Assembly (NCBI GenBank): GCA_937883775.1
Contig: CAKZXZ010000236.1
Coordinates: forward strand, 1 to 64,000
DNA length: 64,000 bases
Source of the DNA: an uncultured Paracoccaceae bacterium
GTDB lineage: Bacteria > Pseudomonadota > Alphaproteobacteria > Rhodobacterales > Rhodobacteraceae
Reading direction: 5' to 3'
Part shown: piece by piece, positions 35,895-45,542 of the stretch
How positions within the stretch are numbered: the stretch's first letter is position 1
Layout: each line of letters opens with the position of its first letter
Notes under the pieces: generated by a model
Databases searched by the model: none
Seen by the model: only the letters and a program-made list of their open reading frames with translations
What the model was told of the DNA's origin: nothing
Program-made: the position numbers and the translations under genes

Positions 35895-37157
35895 ATGAAG
35901 ACCACCCCCATGTTCCTGGCACCGCTCGCGCTTGCGCTTGCTACCCCGGCTTTTGCCGTGGAAAAGGCCGACGTGCTGACAAACTATGCAAACATCGCTG
36001 CCGCGAAATATGCGGATAGTGTGACAACGGCTCAGCGTCTGCAAACAGCCGTAGACGCATTGATCGCAAACCCTTCGGCCGAGGCGCTTGAAGATGCCAA
36101 AGCTGCATGGCTTGCATCGCGCGTGCCTTACCAGCAGACCGAAGTTTATCGCTTTGGCAACGCCATCGTTGACGATTGGGAAGGCAAAGTGAACGCCTGG
36201 CCACTTGATGAAGGCCTGATTGACTATGTCGACGGCTCCTATGGCGGCCCTTCCGATGAAAATGCATTTGCGGTTCTGAACGTCGTTGCCAATCCGAACT
36301 TTACGCTGTCGGGTTCCGAAGTGGATGCAGCCGAAATCACGCCTGCCTTGCTTGAAGAAACGCTTCATGAAGCAGACGGGATCGAGGCAAACGTAGCCAC
36401 AGGCTACCACGCCATCGAGTTTTTGCTGTGGGGTCAGGACCTGAACGGTCACGGCCCAGGCGCAGGCAACCGTCCGTGGACAGACTATGCAGCTGGTGAC
36501 GCCTGCACCGGTGGCAATTGTGATCGCCGCGCGGATTACCTGAAAGCCTCCACAGATCTGCTGGTTTCCGATCTGGAATGGATGGCAGCACAATGGATCG
36601 ACGGTGGCGCAGCACGTGCCACTCTGATGGAAAACGAAGATGCTGGCATTTCGGCAATTCTTACGGGCATGGGCTCGCTGTCTTATGGCGAGCAAGCTGG
36701 TGAGCGGATGCGTCTTGGCCTCATGCTGAACGATCCCGAAGAAGAGCATGATTGCTTTGCCGACAATACACATAACAGCCACTACTATGACGGTCTGGGC
36801 ATCCAGAACGTCTATCTGGGCGAGTACATCCGCATCGATGGCACATCCGTCAGCGGCGCTTCGCTGGCTGACATGGTCGCTGCAACCGACGCCGCGCTAG
36901 ACGCCGAAATGCAAGGCAAGCTGTCAACCACGATGATGGCTCTTGGCCGGATTAAATCAGCAGCCGAAGCTGGCTTTGCCTATGACCAGATGCTGGAGCA
37001 GGGCAACGCCGGTGGCGAAGCGCTTATCATGGGTGGCGTGAACGGCCTTGTCGACCAGACGCGCTCGATCGAGCGTGTTGTGGCCGCGCTGGGCGTTGAT
37101 GCGATCGAGTTCGAAGGCTCTGACAGCCTCGACAATCCTGAGGCCGTCTTTGAGTAA
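35895..37157 (+). CDS. Imelysin-family (IrpA-like) periplasmic protein
   Basis: The 420-residue form from ATG 35895 (AGGAGAT upstream) has a signal peptide ending at TPAFA and an imelysin/peptidase M75 fold with the GYHAIEFLLWG (GxHxxE) motif that can bind metal. The family is iron-regulated in many bacteria and is thought to help iron uptake. The earlier ORF start (35613) lies inside the upstream gene. A dihaem oxidoreductase, a second imelysin and a DUF1513 gene follow. Confidence 0.92.
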   Translation: MKTTPMFLAPLALALATPAFAVEKADVLTNYANIAAAKYADSVTTAQRLQTAVDALIANPSAEALEDAKAAWLASRVPYQQTEVYRFGNAIVDDWEGKVNAWPLDEGLIDYVDGSYGGPSDENAFAVLNVVANPNFTLSGSEVDAAEITPALLEETLHEADGIEANVATGYHAIEFLLWGQDLNGHGPGAGNRPWTDYAAGDACTGGNCDRRADYLKASTDLLVSDLEWMAAQWIDGGAARATLMENEDAGISAILTGMGSLSYGEQAGERMRLGLMLNDPEEEHDCFADNTHNSHYYDGLGIQNVYLGEYIRIDGTSVSGASLADMVAATDAALDAEMQGKLSTTMMALGRIKSAAEAGFAYDQMLEQGNAGGEALIMGGVNGLVDQTRSIERVVAALGVDAIEFEGSDSLDNPEAVFE

Positions 37158-37179
37158 GACACTCCTTTAAAACTTCGTT

Positions 37180-37209
37180 GCCCGGGCGCTTGTCAAATCG
37201 CGTTCGGGC
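37180..37209 (+). other. Intercistronic stem-loop after the first imelysin gene
   Basis: GCCCGGGCGC and GCGTTCGGGC form a 10-bp stem (two G-U pairs) with a 10-base loop. No T run follows, so it more likely protects the upstream mRNA or slows transcription than ends it, which would raise imelysin expression above the downstream genes. Confidence 0.6.
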
Positions 37210-37281
37210 GACGCGCCGCCCGACGATGCCATGTCATTGCGTCGCAGGGTCACTCGGCCAGCAACAGCTATGTTCCACCAA

Positions 37282-38829
37282 ATGAAAAACGGTACGACCA
37301 TGCACGCCACCCGATCTATTGCGATCTTTCTGACCACATTCGTTGCCAGCACCAGCAGCGCAACCATGGCGGATGTGACGCTAGAGCCCCACCTCAACAT
37401 TGTTCCACGCACCGCCGAAGAAGCCGCACGGATCGCCAAAGTGCTGACACCGCCAACCGACTTCAGCAAAGCTGCTGCATATGAAGAAAAATCGGCTGGA
37501 GCGGCCACAGTTCGCGCACGCAAGAACAAAGACGCGTTCTCTCAACCCTCCGGGAATATCTCGTTCGAGGATGAGCTAGACTTCAAAGTCGGGAATGGTC
37601 TGTTCAAGAAACTTTGGGTGTCATCACCTTCCTCGACGCTCGCCTCCGATGGGCTAGGCCCGCTTTATAACGCACGCTCTTGTCAGCGCTGCCACATCAA
37701 AGATGGGCGCGGTCATCCGCCAGAACCCAATGATACCAATTCTATTTCGATGTTCCTGCGCATTTCGATCCCGGGCGGGCCCGAGCACGACATCGCTGAA
37801 ATTAAAGACTACATCGCGACAGCCCCTGATCCGAACTATGGCACACAAATGCAGGATTTCGGCATTGCCGGCTTGCCTGCCGAATACAGCCTAAAAATCG
37901 ACTACGAAGAGATCGAGGTCGCGCTGTCCGAAGGTGAAACTGCCAGCTTGCGCGCACCGACATATACCGCTGAAAACCTTGGCTATGGCCCGCTTCATCC
38001 CGACGCGATGCTCAGCCCACGGGTTGCCCCGCAGATGATCGGCCTTGGCCTTCTTGAGGCGATCCCGGCCGCAGATATTCTGGCTCTTGCCGATCCTGAT
38101 GATGCGGATGGCGATGGGATTTCGGGGCGCCCCAACATTGTTTGGTCAGCCGAATTCAATCAGCCGATGCTGGGCCGCTTTGGACTTAAGGCAGGCTCGC
38201 CCACGGTTAAGGAACAGTCTGCAGGCGCATTTGCCGGGGATATCGGGATTTCTTCCCCGATTAACCCTGATCCATGGGGTGAATGTATGCCCGCGCAGAC
38301 AGATTGTGTTGCAGCGCCTCATGGTGATGGCGACACGCGTGTGACCGAAGTGGATGCGGAAGGGCTCCAGCTTGTGACATTCTATAGCCAGAACCTTGGC
38401 GTTCCAGCACGACGAGATGTCAACGACCCGCAGGTTCTGCGCGGCAAGCAGGTGTTTTATGAAACCAACTGCGTGGCATGCCATCAACCCAACTTTGTGA
38501 CCCACCGACTGGTCGATCAACATGAACAAAGCTTTCAGTTGATCTGGCCCTACACCGATATGCTGCTCCACGACATGGGCGAAGGTCTTGCAGACAATCG
38601 TCCCGAGGCACGTGCAAATGGCCGCGAATGGCGGACACCACCGCTGTGGGGCGTCGGTATGACCGAACGGGTGAGCGGGCACACCTATTTCCTGCATGAT
38701 GGTCGGGCTCGCAATTTGCTTGAAGCCGTCTTGTGGCACGGTGGCGAAGCCGAAGCTCAAAAAGAGGCTGTTATCTCAATGCCTGCTGCAGACCGTGCCG
38801 CCCTTATCGCCTTTCTTGAAAGTCTCTGA
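37282..38829 (+). CDS. Periplasmic dihaem oxidoreductase (DHOR/thiol oxidoreductase family)
   Basis: The protein has about 515 residues from ATG 37282. The start is uncertain between 37231, 37270, 37282 and 37300, and the signal peptide (RSIAIFLTTFVASTSSATMA) is common to all. It carries two CxxCH haem sites, SCQRCH and NCVACH, and fits the di-haem family found with imelysins in iron-regulated loci. A ferric or thiol redox step in iron uptake is inferred, since no substrate is established. Confidence 0.9.
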   Translation: MKNGTTMHATRSIAIFLTTFVASTSSATMADVTLEPHLNIVPRTAEEAARIAKVLTPPTDFSKAAAYEEKSAGAATVRARKNKDAFSQPSGNISFEDELDFKVGNGLFKKLWVSSPSSTLASDGLGPLYNARSCQRCHIKDGRGHPPEPNDTNSISMFLRISIPGGPEHDIAEIKDYIATAPDPNYGTQMQDFGIAGLPAEYSLKIDYEEIEVALSEGETASLRAPTYTAENLGYGPLHPDAMLSPRVAPQMIGLGLLEAIPAADILALADPDDADGDGISGRPNIVWSAEFNQPMLGRFGLKAGSPTVKEQSAGAFAGDIGISSPINPDPWGECMPAQTDCVAAPHGDGDTRVTEVDAEGLQLVTFYSQNLGVPARRDVNDPQVLRGKQVFYETNCVACHQPNFVTHRLVDQHEQSFQLIWPYTDMLLHDMGEGLADNRPEARANGREWRTPPLWGVGMTERVSGHTYFLHDGRARNLLEAVLWHGGEAEAQKEAVISMPAADRAALIAFLESL

Positions 38830-38832
38830 TCT

Positions 38833-39828
38833 ATGCGTTTGATCCTTGCCCTCGTGGCCCTGCTCCCGCTGCCCGCACTTGCTGACAGCACCCGTTCGAT
38901 TGTCGACGAACATATCCTTCCAGGGTTCGCCGCATTGGCGGAAACCACACAGACGCTGCAAAATACTGCGGCTGAAACCTGCACCCGGGGCGATCCACTG
39001 AACACGGCCTATAACGCCGCTTTTGATGCCTGGATCACCGTCAGCCATCTGCGGTTTGGTCCGACCGAGCAGGAAGACCGGGCTTTCGCATTGGCTTTTT
39101 GGCCAGACAGTCGCGGCGCGACGCCCAAAGCGCTGTCACGGCTTATCGCAAACGCTGATCCGGTTGCTGAAACCGCAGACACTTACGCCGAGGTGTCTAT
39201 CGCCGCTCGGGGCTTCTTTGCGCTGGAATTCCTGCTTTATGATGCAGCCTTTGCCGATCAGGGGGATGCAGACTATCGCTGCCAGCTGATCCAGACGATC
39301 ACCGCAGATATTGCAGCGGTTTCCGACGCAATGCAGCAGGATTGGCAAAATGACTATGCCGCCAAACTGATTGAGCCATCAGCCGACAGCCCTTACCGAA
39401 CCCCGGCCGAAGCCACGCAAGAGCTGTTCAAAGCGCTCAACACTGGTTTGCAATTTACATCTGAAAACCGTCTTGGCCGCCCGCTGGGCACCTTTGACAA
39501 GCCGCGCCCAAACCGGGCTGAAGCACGGCGCTCTGCGCGCTCGTTGCGTCATGTTGAGTTGTCACTGACGTCTTTGAAATCGCTGGCTCTGGCCCTTGCC
39601 GCAGACGCCCCCGACATTCAGGAAAAGCTGGATCAACGCTTTACAAAAGCGATTGATGTCGCCGCGCGCGTCGATGATCCCAGTTTTGCTGGCGTTGCCG
39701 ACCCCGGCACGCGCATCAAGGTCGAGGCGTTGCAAAGCGCTGTTGAATCGATCCGCCAGGCGGTAGCTCTTGATCTGGGGCCGCGTCTGGGCGTCTCGGT
39801 CGGCTTCAACGCACTTGACGGCGATTGA
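38833..39828 (+). CDS. Second imelysin-family periplasmic protein
   Basis: The 331-residue protein has a signal peptide ending at LPLPALA and the imelysin-like core (AETTQTLQNTAAETC, RGFFALEFLLYDA). The HxxE position of the first imelysin is replaced here by FFALEF, so the metal site is altered. It starts 3 bases after the dihaem gene and ends one base before the DUF1513 gene. The pairing of two different imelysins on either side of a dihaem protein is a known arrangement. Confidence 0.88.
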   Translation: MRLILALVALLPLPALADSTRSIVDEHILPGFAALAETTQTLQNTAAETCTRGDPLNTAYNAAFDAWITVSHLRFGPTEQEDRAFALAFWPDSRGATPKALSRLIANADPVAETADTYAEVSIAARGFFALEFLLYDAAFADQGDADYRCQLIQTITADIAAVSDAMQQDWQNDYAAKLIEPSADSPYRTPAEATQELFKALNTGLQFTSENRLGRPLGTFDKPRPNRAEARRSARSLRHVELSLTSLKSLALALAADAPDIQEKLDQRFTKAIDVAARVDDPSFAGVADPGTRIKVEALQSAVESIRQAVALDLGPRLGVSVGFNALDGD

Positions 39829-39829
39829 G

Positions 39830-40891
39830 ATGGCGACCCGTCGGCAACTTCTGGCAGGCCTTCTGGCAACAAGTCTGGTGCCGCGACACTCATGGGCTGA
39901 TGCGGGCAATCCTGCTTTTCTGTCAGCGGCCGGTTTGCCCGGCGGGGGATACGCCCTTTGCGGGATCAGCGACGCGCTTGATGTTGTTTTCCGCATTCCG
40001 TTGCCCGCACGCGGCCACGCAGCCGCGGCACACCCCGCACGCGCCGAGGCCGTCGCCTTTGCACGGCGCCCGGGAACATTCGCACTTGTGATAGATTGCC
40101 GGTCAGGCAAAGTGCTTGCCAAGTTGCAAGCGCCCGCAGACCGACACTTTTACGGTCACGGCGCATTCTCGGCAGACGGTACCCGGCTTTACACGACCGA
40201 AAATGATTACGAGGCGGCCGAGGGCCGCATCGGCATCTGGGATGTCAATGCAGGCTACAGGCGCGTTGGCGACATCTCGAGCGGTGGCATCGGTCCGCAC
40301 GACATCAAGCGCCTGCCCGGCACTGAGACGCTTGTCATCGCAAACGGTGGTATTGAAACACACCCTGACAGCGGTCGAAGCAAGCTGAACTTGCCCACCA
40401 TGAGGCCCAATCTCAGCTACATTGAAGATCGGCAGATCACCGAACAGATCGAGCTTGATACAAAGCTACACCGGAATTCGATCCGTCACCTCGCAGTCTC
40501 AAAGACGAGCAGTGTCGCTTTTGCAATGCAATGGCAGGGCGACAAGATCGACGCACCGTTGCTTGGCGTTCACAAGCGAGGCCAGGCACCGCGCCTTGCA
40601 ACTGCACCTGCGGATGATTGGCGCGCCATGCAGGGCTATGCAGGCAGCGTTGCCTTCTCGGCAGATGGCGAACAGATTGCCCTGACCTCCCCTCGTGGAG
40701 GGATTGTGCAATTCTACGATCAACGCGACGCCACGCTGCAACAGACCCTTCAAATGGCCGATGCATGTGGCGTTGCTCCGACGCAAGACAAACTTGTCAT
40801 CACATCCGGCACCGGCACGATACAGACCCTTTCAGGACAGACCGTTCAAAATGACGATCTGTTGTGGGACAACCATCTGATCCCTGTTTAG
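39830..40891 (+). CDS. DUF1513 family protein, Tat-type signal
   Basis: The 353-residue form from ATG 39830 begins MATRRQLLAGLLATSLVPRHSWA, a probable Tat-type signal (TRRQLLAG), and continues as a beta-propeller-like protein (SADGTRLYTTENDYE, GPHDIKRLPG). DUF1513 genes end imelysin operons in many bacteria. No activity is known. A periplasmic site is inferred from the signal. The ORF start 60 bases earlier falls in the upstream gene. Confidence 0.88.
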   Translation: MATRRQLLAGLLATSLVPRHSWADAGNPAFLSAAGLPGGGYALCGISDALDVVFRIPLPARGHAAAAHPARAEAVAFARRPGTFALVIDCRSGKVLAKLQAPADRHFYGHGAFSADGTRLYTTENDYEAAEGRIGIWDVNAGYRRVGDISSGGIGPHDIKRLPGTETLVIANGGIETHPDSGRSKLNLPTMRPNLSYIEDRQITEQIELDTKLHRNSIRHLAVSKTSSVAFAMQWQGDKIDAPLLGVHKRGQAPRLATAPADDWRAMQGYAGSVAFSADGEQIALTSPRGGIVQFYDQRDATLQQTLQMADACGVAPTQDKLVITSGTGTIQTLSGQTVQNDDLLWDNHLIPV

Positions 40892-40956
40892 GCCACAGCC
40901 GAAACGCTCGACCAATCGACTGATATCGTTCGAGAATTCCAAAACCTGCTGTAAAG

Positions 40957-41015
40957 GCCCAAAAAGTGGCCGCTTTTGTGGCCTGTCGCAGCCACAGGTT
41001 ATATTTGGGCTTTTT
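40957..41015 (+). terminator. Terminator of the imelysin operon
   Basis: GCCCAAA (40957-40963) pairs with TTTGGGC (41004-41010), which is followed by TTTTT. An inner hairpin TGTGGC / GCCACA lies between them. It stands 65 bases after the DUF1513 stop. The ORF track start for the sugar phosphorylase (40966) would fall inside it. Confidence 0.65.
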
Positions 41016-41055
41016 GAAATTGTGCGTTGCGACGCTTCTATGCTTGTTTGTGCAA

Positions 41056-42816
41056 ATGACGTTACTGAACTCTCACAATAGGCCTTGGCCAGCGCTCAGC
41101 CGCACCCTCGCTGCCAGGGTCGCGCTCATCTATCCCGATCTTGATGCGGATATACTGGCCAGCAAAATCATCGATGCCTTCTGGCCCGATGGCACCCAAC
41201 GCCGCAAGCGCGCCCGCAGGCCCGGCAACGCGCTTTGGTCTCAGGACGACGCGTTGCTGATTACCTATGGGAACTCGCTGATCGACGGCAAACACAAGCC
41301 GCTTGATCTGCTGCATCATTTTTTGGGCAGCCAACTGTCAGGCGTGTTGGACGGCGTCCATATCCTACCCTTCTTTCCGTTCACCTCGGATGACGGCTTT
41401 GCCGTGTCGGATTATACCAGCGTGAACCCACAATTGGGCGATTGGGCCGATATTCAGCGTATCGCCGGTGATTTCAAATTGATGTCAGATCTGGTGCTGA
41501 ACCACGTGTCCAGCCAAGGCCAGTGGTTCAACGCCTACAGGCAGCGGCAGGCGCCCTATGACAGGTTCTTCTATGAAGGTGATCCGGAAGACGATCTCAG
41601 CACCGTCGTACGCCCGCGCACAACACCCTTGCTGCAAGAGGTCGAAACACTTGATGGGCCGCGCCATGTGTGGTGCACGTTCAGCCATGACCAGATTGAT
41701 CTGGATTTCCGCAATCCCGAAGTGTTGTTGGAATTTCTGCGGATCATTCGCCAGCATGTTGAAAATGGCGTGCAGATCGTACGTCTGGATGCCGTTGCGT
41801 TCTTGTGGAAAGAACCGGGCACCCCGTCGATCCATATGCCGCAGACACATGAGATCGTTAAACTCATCCGCATGCTTTGCGATTTTGCGATTGAGCCGAT
41901 TATTCTGCTGACAGAAACCAACGTCCCGAAGGCCGAAAACCTCAGCTATTTCGGCAATCAAGACGAAGCGCACGTCATCTACAACTTTCCGCTGCCGCCG
42001 CTGATCTTGCATGCCTTGCTGTCAGGAGACGCGCGCCATCTTGTGAAGTGGCAGCGCTCGATGCCGCCTGCTCCACTGGGTTGCGCTTATCTGAACTTCA
42101 CCGCCAGTCATGATGGCATCGGCATGCGGCCGGCCGAAGGGCTTTTATCACCCGAAGATCAAGCGGCGATGATCGACACTGTCGAAAAGAACGGTGGTCG
42201 TGTCTCGATGCGCGCTTTGCCGAATGGCGGCGTGGCACCCTATGAATTGAACACGACATTCTTCGATGCGCTGCGCGAGACGTTTGATGGTCCTGATGAC
42301 CACCACATCGAACGCTTTCTTTGCTCGCAGATGATCGTGATGTCGCTGGAAGGTGTCCCCGCTTTCTATATTCATGCCCTTCTGGCGACAGCGAATGACC
42401 ATGACAGCGTTGAAAAACGCGGCATGAACCGTGCGATCAACCGGCATCGCTGGAATTATGATGTATTGCAGGCAAAACTGGCTGACCCGACAAGCCGCCA
42501 TGCCATCGTTCTGGAGGCATTGCGGAAACGACTGAAACTTCGCCGCAAGCAGGTTGCGTTTCACCCCAACGCCACGCAATTCACCCTGCAAATGGCAGAT
42601 CCCAGGGTCTTTGGTCTTTGGCGACAAAGCCTTGACCGCAGACAATCGATCTTTGCCCTGCACAATGTCAGCGCAGAAACAGTCACTCTGCCTGCGGCGA
42701 CACTGAACCTGATTGAAGACGAAAGCTGGGGCGATCTAATGGCCCCAGACGATGTGATCGGGGAAGAGATCACGCTTGCCCCGTATCAATGCCGCTGGAT
42801 CACGAATATGGGCTAG
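41056..42816 (+). CDS. GH13_18 sugar phosphorylase (possible glucosylglycerate phosphorylase)
   Basis: The 586-residue (beta/alpha)8 enzyme has the GH13 nucleophile RLDAVAFLWKEPG, the acid/base LLTETNV and the stabiliser TASHDGIG, as in sucrose/glucosylglycerate phosphorylases. These split an alpha-glucoside with phosphate to give glucose-1-phosphate. It converges on GpgS- and phosphatase-like genes, which favours glucosylglycerate over sucrose. The start at ATG 41056 replaces the ORF track's GTG 40966, which lies in a terminator. Confidence 0.85.
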   Translation: MTLLNSHNRPWPALSRTLAARVALIYPDLDADILASKIIDAFWPDGTQRRKRARRPGNALWSQDDALLITYGNSLIDGKHKPLDLLHHFLGSQLSGVLDGVHILPFFPFTSDDGFAVSDYTSVNPQLGDWADIQRIAGDFKLMSDLVLNHVSSQGQWFNAYRQRQAPYDRFFYEGDPEDDLSTVVRPRTTPLLQEVETLDGPRHVWCTFSHDQIDLDFRNPEVLLEFLRIIRQHVENGVQIVRLDAVAFLWKEPGTPSIHMPQTHEIVKLIRMLCDFAIEPIILLTETNVPKAENLSYFGNQDEAHVIYNFPLPPLILHALLSGDARHLVKWQRSMPPAPLGCAYLNFTASHDGIGMRPAEGLLSPEDQAAMIDTVEKNGGRVSMRALPNGGVAPYELNTTFFDALRETFDGPDDHHIERFLCSQMIVMSLEGVPAFYIHALLATANDHDSVEKRGMNRAINRHRWNYDVLQAKLADPTSRHAIVLEALRKRLKLRRKQVAFHPNATQFTLQMADPRVFGLWRQSLDRRQSIFALHNVSAETVTLPAATLNLIEDESWGDLMAPDDVIGEEITLAPYQCRWITNMG

Positions 42817-44033
42817 GCGTATTCCTCGGCGTCGGCCATGGCTGCTGCCCGAAGATCCCGCACAAAATCAGGATCAGCCGCATGGACCCGGCTCCATGTC
42901 GGGATAAAAGGCGTCTCATGCGGGTTCTCAAGGAAGGTCTGCCCAGCACGCATGATTGCCTCGGCAAACAGCTCAATCGAAACCTCTTCACTGTGTCGAT
43001 CCAGCGCAAGACCATTCATTTGGGCGTCGCTGTGATAGGCCTCCAGCAGATCCAGCGCACTGCGGTAATAGGTGGCTTTCAGCGTGCGGAACGTGTTGTT
43101 GGTAAAGATCGTCCCATCGGCCGCCAGCTTACGAAAAATGGCCTTGCAGATATCTGTCGACATCCGGTTCAGACCGGCATTTGCATCCTCGGCGCTTAGG
43201 GTCTGATGCTTATGGTCATAAGAGTCCGCGATCTCTACCTGACAAACAGAACGCGGCGCCAGATTGCGCCAAGCCTCTGACAGCAAGCCGATCTCAAGGC
43301 CCCAATCAGAGGGAATGCGCAGATCTGGCAGGATATTCGTGCGCATCGCCATCTCGCCCGACAGCGGATACCGAAAGCTGCGCAGGTAATCGAGGTAATC
43401 GCGATCCCCGACGACCTTTTTGAGCGCGATCAGAAGTGGGCTGACCAAAAGCCGCGTCACACGGCCGTTCAGCTTCCCGCCGCCAACACGGGCATAATAC
43501 CCTTTCGCAAGTTGATAGGGGAATGTCGGGTTGGCCACCGGGTAAATCAGCTTGGCCAACATATCGTTGGTATAGGTCAGAATATCGCAATCATGGATCG
43601 CCATCACGGCGCTGTCTTCGCAGCCGATCAGATACCCCATCGATGACCAGACATTCTTTCCCTTGCCCTGCTCGGATGGAGCCAACCCCATCGCACCCAG
43701 ACGCTGACCAAGCGCAAGCATGCGCGGACTGTCGTTCCAGATGACGATATGGTTCTGGTTCAGCCCTTTGAAAAACTGACGCGCATGGCGGAACTCATCC
43801 TCATTGGCACGGTCCAGCCCGATAATGATCCGGTGCAGATAAGTGACTTTCGACAGCTCCGACAGAATGCGCGGCATCGCGTCCGTCTCAAGCTCGGAAT
43901 AGAGGCAGGGAAGGATAAGCGACATCTTTCGCGTCTGCGCGAAAGTCTCAAGCTCGTACGTCATCTCGTCCCGGGAACGGGTGCGTAAATCATGCAGTGT
44001 CGCGATGTTACCGCTTTGGTGAAAATCAACCAT
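42813..44033 (-). CDS. GpgS-like glycosyltransferase (glucosyl/mannosyl-3-phosphoglycerate synthase type)
   Basis: The 406-residue GT-A enzyme has the metal motif IHDCDILTY and SGEMAMRTNILPD, as in the GT81-like GpgS enzymes that join a nucleotide sugar to 3-phosphoglycerate. AGGA lies upstream of ATG 44033. The phosphatase gene is 12 bases upstream on the same strand, and the phosphorylase gene converges with a 4-base stop overlap. Together these suggest synthesis of glucosylglycerate, an osmolyte. Confidence 0.8.
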   Translation of the reverse strand: MVDFHQSGNIATLHDLRTRSRDEMTYELETFAQTRKMSLILPCLYSELETDAMPRILSELSKVTYLHRIIIGLDRANEDEFRHARQFFKGLNQNHIVIWNDSPRMLALGQRLGAMGLAPSEQGKGKNVWSSMGYLIGCEDSAVMAIHDCDILTYTNDMLAKLIYPVANPTFPYQLAKGYYARVGGGKLNGRVTRLLVSPLLIALKKVVGDRDYLDYLRSFRYPLSGEMAMRTNILPDLRIPSDWGLEIGLLSEAWRNLAPRSVCQVEIADSYDHKHQTLSAEDANAGLNRMSTDICKAIFRKLAADGTIFTNNTFRTLKATYYRSALDLLEAYHSDAQMNGLALDRHSEEVSIELFAEAIMRAGQTFLENPHETPFIPTWSRVHAADPDFVRDLRAAAMADAEEYA

Positions 44034-44045
44034 GAGGGTCTTGTC

Positions 44046-44828
44046 CTATCTGGGCGGCAGATGTGCAAGCCATTCAAGCACGGCATTGGACCATCCCGCA
44101 GGTCCGGGCAAGGTCGTGCGCTGAATTTGCTGCGATCCTTCCCCTTCAAGGCGCGGAATGTCCGGACCATCCGGGTTCGCGACGATCACGCCATGATCCG
44201 CGGCCTCAAGCATTTCGATGTCATTGGGCGCATCGCCAAGCGCAAGCGTATGTTTGGGGCGATAGAACGCCACCAGATCAGCCATTGCATCGGCTTTCGT
44301 GCGTCCTTTGGACAATGTCAGGAAACGGCCCCCCTGCCGCCCTATAAATCCCTTTGCGCCCAAAGCCTCTAGAAATGCCGTCCTTGTCGCAGCATCGCCA
44401 TGCCAGTGCCCCGGCTCGGAAAAGCGCCGCGCTTTGGCTTTGATCGCTGCATCAACTGACAAGCCAGTGCGCTGGGCCAGGGTCCTTGCAGATATGTCGC
44501 CAAAGCCTTCAAAAGGCGCGCGAAGCTGCGCTGGTAAAGCCTCTAATGCTGCGCGCAGTTCATCATAGACACCGTCGCTTTGAGGATGCGAAGGCAAACC
44601 GATCACACCTGCGCCATTCTCCACAATCGCTGGTGCACCAGTCAGGCCCATTGTATCTTGAAGCACCTCGATTTCCGCGGCCGTCTTACTGCTTGAAAGC
44701 ACAAGCAAGGCACCCCTGTCCGCCAATGCCGTCAAAGCCGGGGTTGCAGCGTCCCATCTATAGCTGTGGTGATCGAGTAGCGTGCCGTCGAGGTCTGAAA
44801 AAACGATAAGGTCGGCTCTTTCTTGCAT
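44046..44828 (-). CDS. HAD phosphatase, mannosyl/glucosyl-3-phosphoglycerate phosphatase type
   Basis: The protein has about 260 residues from ATG 44828 (a GTG 27 bases earlier is possible). It has the HAD-IIB motifs FSDLDGTLLDHH (nucleophile Asp), LSSSKTAAE, and GDAPNDIEMLEAAD. It resembles the mannosyl-3-phosphoglycerate phosphatase family and would remove phosphate from the GpgS product. It lies 45 bases after the class II aldolase, so it may sit at the end of the sugar-transport operon. Confidence 0.83.
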   Translation of the reverse strand: MQERADLIVFSDLDGTLLDHHSYRWDAATPALTALADRGALLVLSSSKTAAEIEVLQDTMGLTGAPAIVENGAGVIGLPSHPQSDGVYDELRAALEALPAQLRAPFEGFGDISARTLAQRTGLSVDAAIKAKARRFSEPGHWHGDAATRTAFLEALGAKGFIGRQGGRFLTLSKGRTKADAMADLVAFYRPKHTLALGDAPNDIEMLEAADHGVIVANPDGPDIPRLEGEGSQQIQRTTLPGPAGWSNAVLEWLAHLPPR

Positions 44829-44873
44829 AATGGCAGTATCAAGACGGATCTGCACCGCTGCAACCCGAAAGCT

Positions 44874-45539
44874 CTACCCCGCTTGCGCAGCCTGCGCATC
44901 CTTGGCAGTGCCATATGTTGGAAGATCAGCTGTTGTCTTGCCATGGGCCGCCAAGAGCGTGTCGCGCACATAGGCGATATGGGCCGTCTCTTCGATAATC
45001 TCGGCAAGGTACTGTGCCGCCATCAGGGTCTTGCCAACGCCGATTGTGCCGTGATTGGCCAGCACGGCAGCCCGAATAGAAGTGTCTTCAAAGACCGGAC
45101 TGATCTCAACCTCCGTCTGTGGCCCTCCATTGTCGGATAGGGGAATCAACGGCATCCGCCCTATCTTTTCAATGGTTTGTACAGTGAGGCACGGAATCTC
45201 AATGCCTGCGCTTGCAAAGCCCGTTGCCCACGGGCTGTGGCAATGCACGATGGCATTGATATCGGGGCGGATACGGTAAAGATCGATATGAAACTCCATA
45301 TCCTTCGAAGGCTTGAAGGGCGACGGCTCAATCGTGCCGTCCAGATGTACCACCTGTAGATTGTCCCGGCTGCACTCCGCGAAACCAACACCGGACGGCT
45401 TGATGACAATTGCATCGGCCGAAGAAAGACGCACCGACAAGTTACCACCGGCATTTGTCTGCAACCCTCGGTCAAAACAGCGTTTGGCCGACCAGATCAG
45501 GGCGTCTTTTTTGGCTTCGATATCAGAGGGATCAATCAT
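44874..45539 (-). CDS. Class II aldolase/adducin family protein (1)
   Basis: The 221-residue zinc aldolase has the N-terminal GLQTNAGGNLSVRL, the substrate-phosphate region IKPSGVGF, and zinc-binding VHCHSPWATGF and NHGTIGVG. Members cleave sugar or polyol phosphates such as fuculose-1-phosphate or ribulose-5-phosphate. Its substrate is unknown. It stands 3 bases downstream of the Tm-1-like gene, and a second, unlike aldolase occurs in the other arm of the locus. Confidence 0.88.
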   Translation of the reverse strand: MIDPSDIEAKKDALIWSAKRCFDRGLQTNAGGNLSVRLSSADAIVIKPSGVGFAECSRDNLQVVHLDGTIEPSPFKPSKDMEFHIDLYRIRPDINAIVHCHSPWATGFASAGIEIPCLTVQTIEKIGRMPLIPLSDNGGPQTEVEISPVFEDTSIRAAVLANHGTIGVGKTLMAAQYLAEIIEETAHIAYVRDTLLAAHGKTTADLPTYGTAKDAQAAQAG

Positions 45540-45542
45540 GGT

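Noticed and set aside
35880-36782. 300-residue ORF antisense to the imelysin gene
   Set aside because: The plus-strand imelysin has a signal peptide, ribosome site and family motif. The antisense frame has no supported start or domain.
40966-41055. Longer N terminus of the sugar phosphorylase
   Set aside because: The GTG start lies inside the terminator of the imelysin operon, and the added residues look like translated hairpin sequence.
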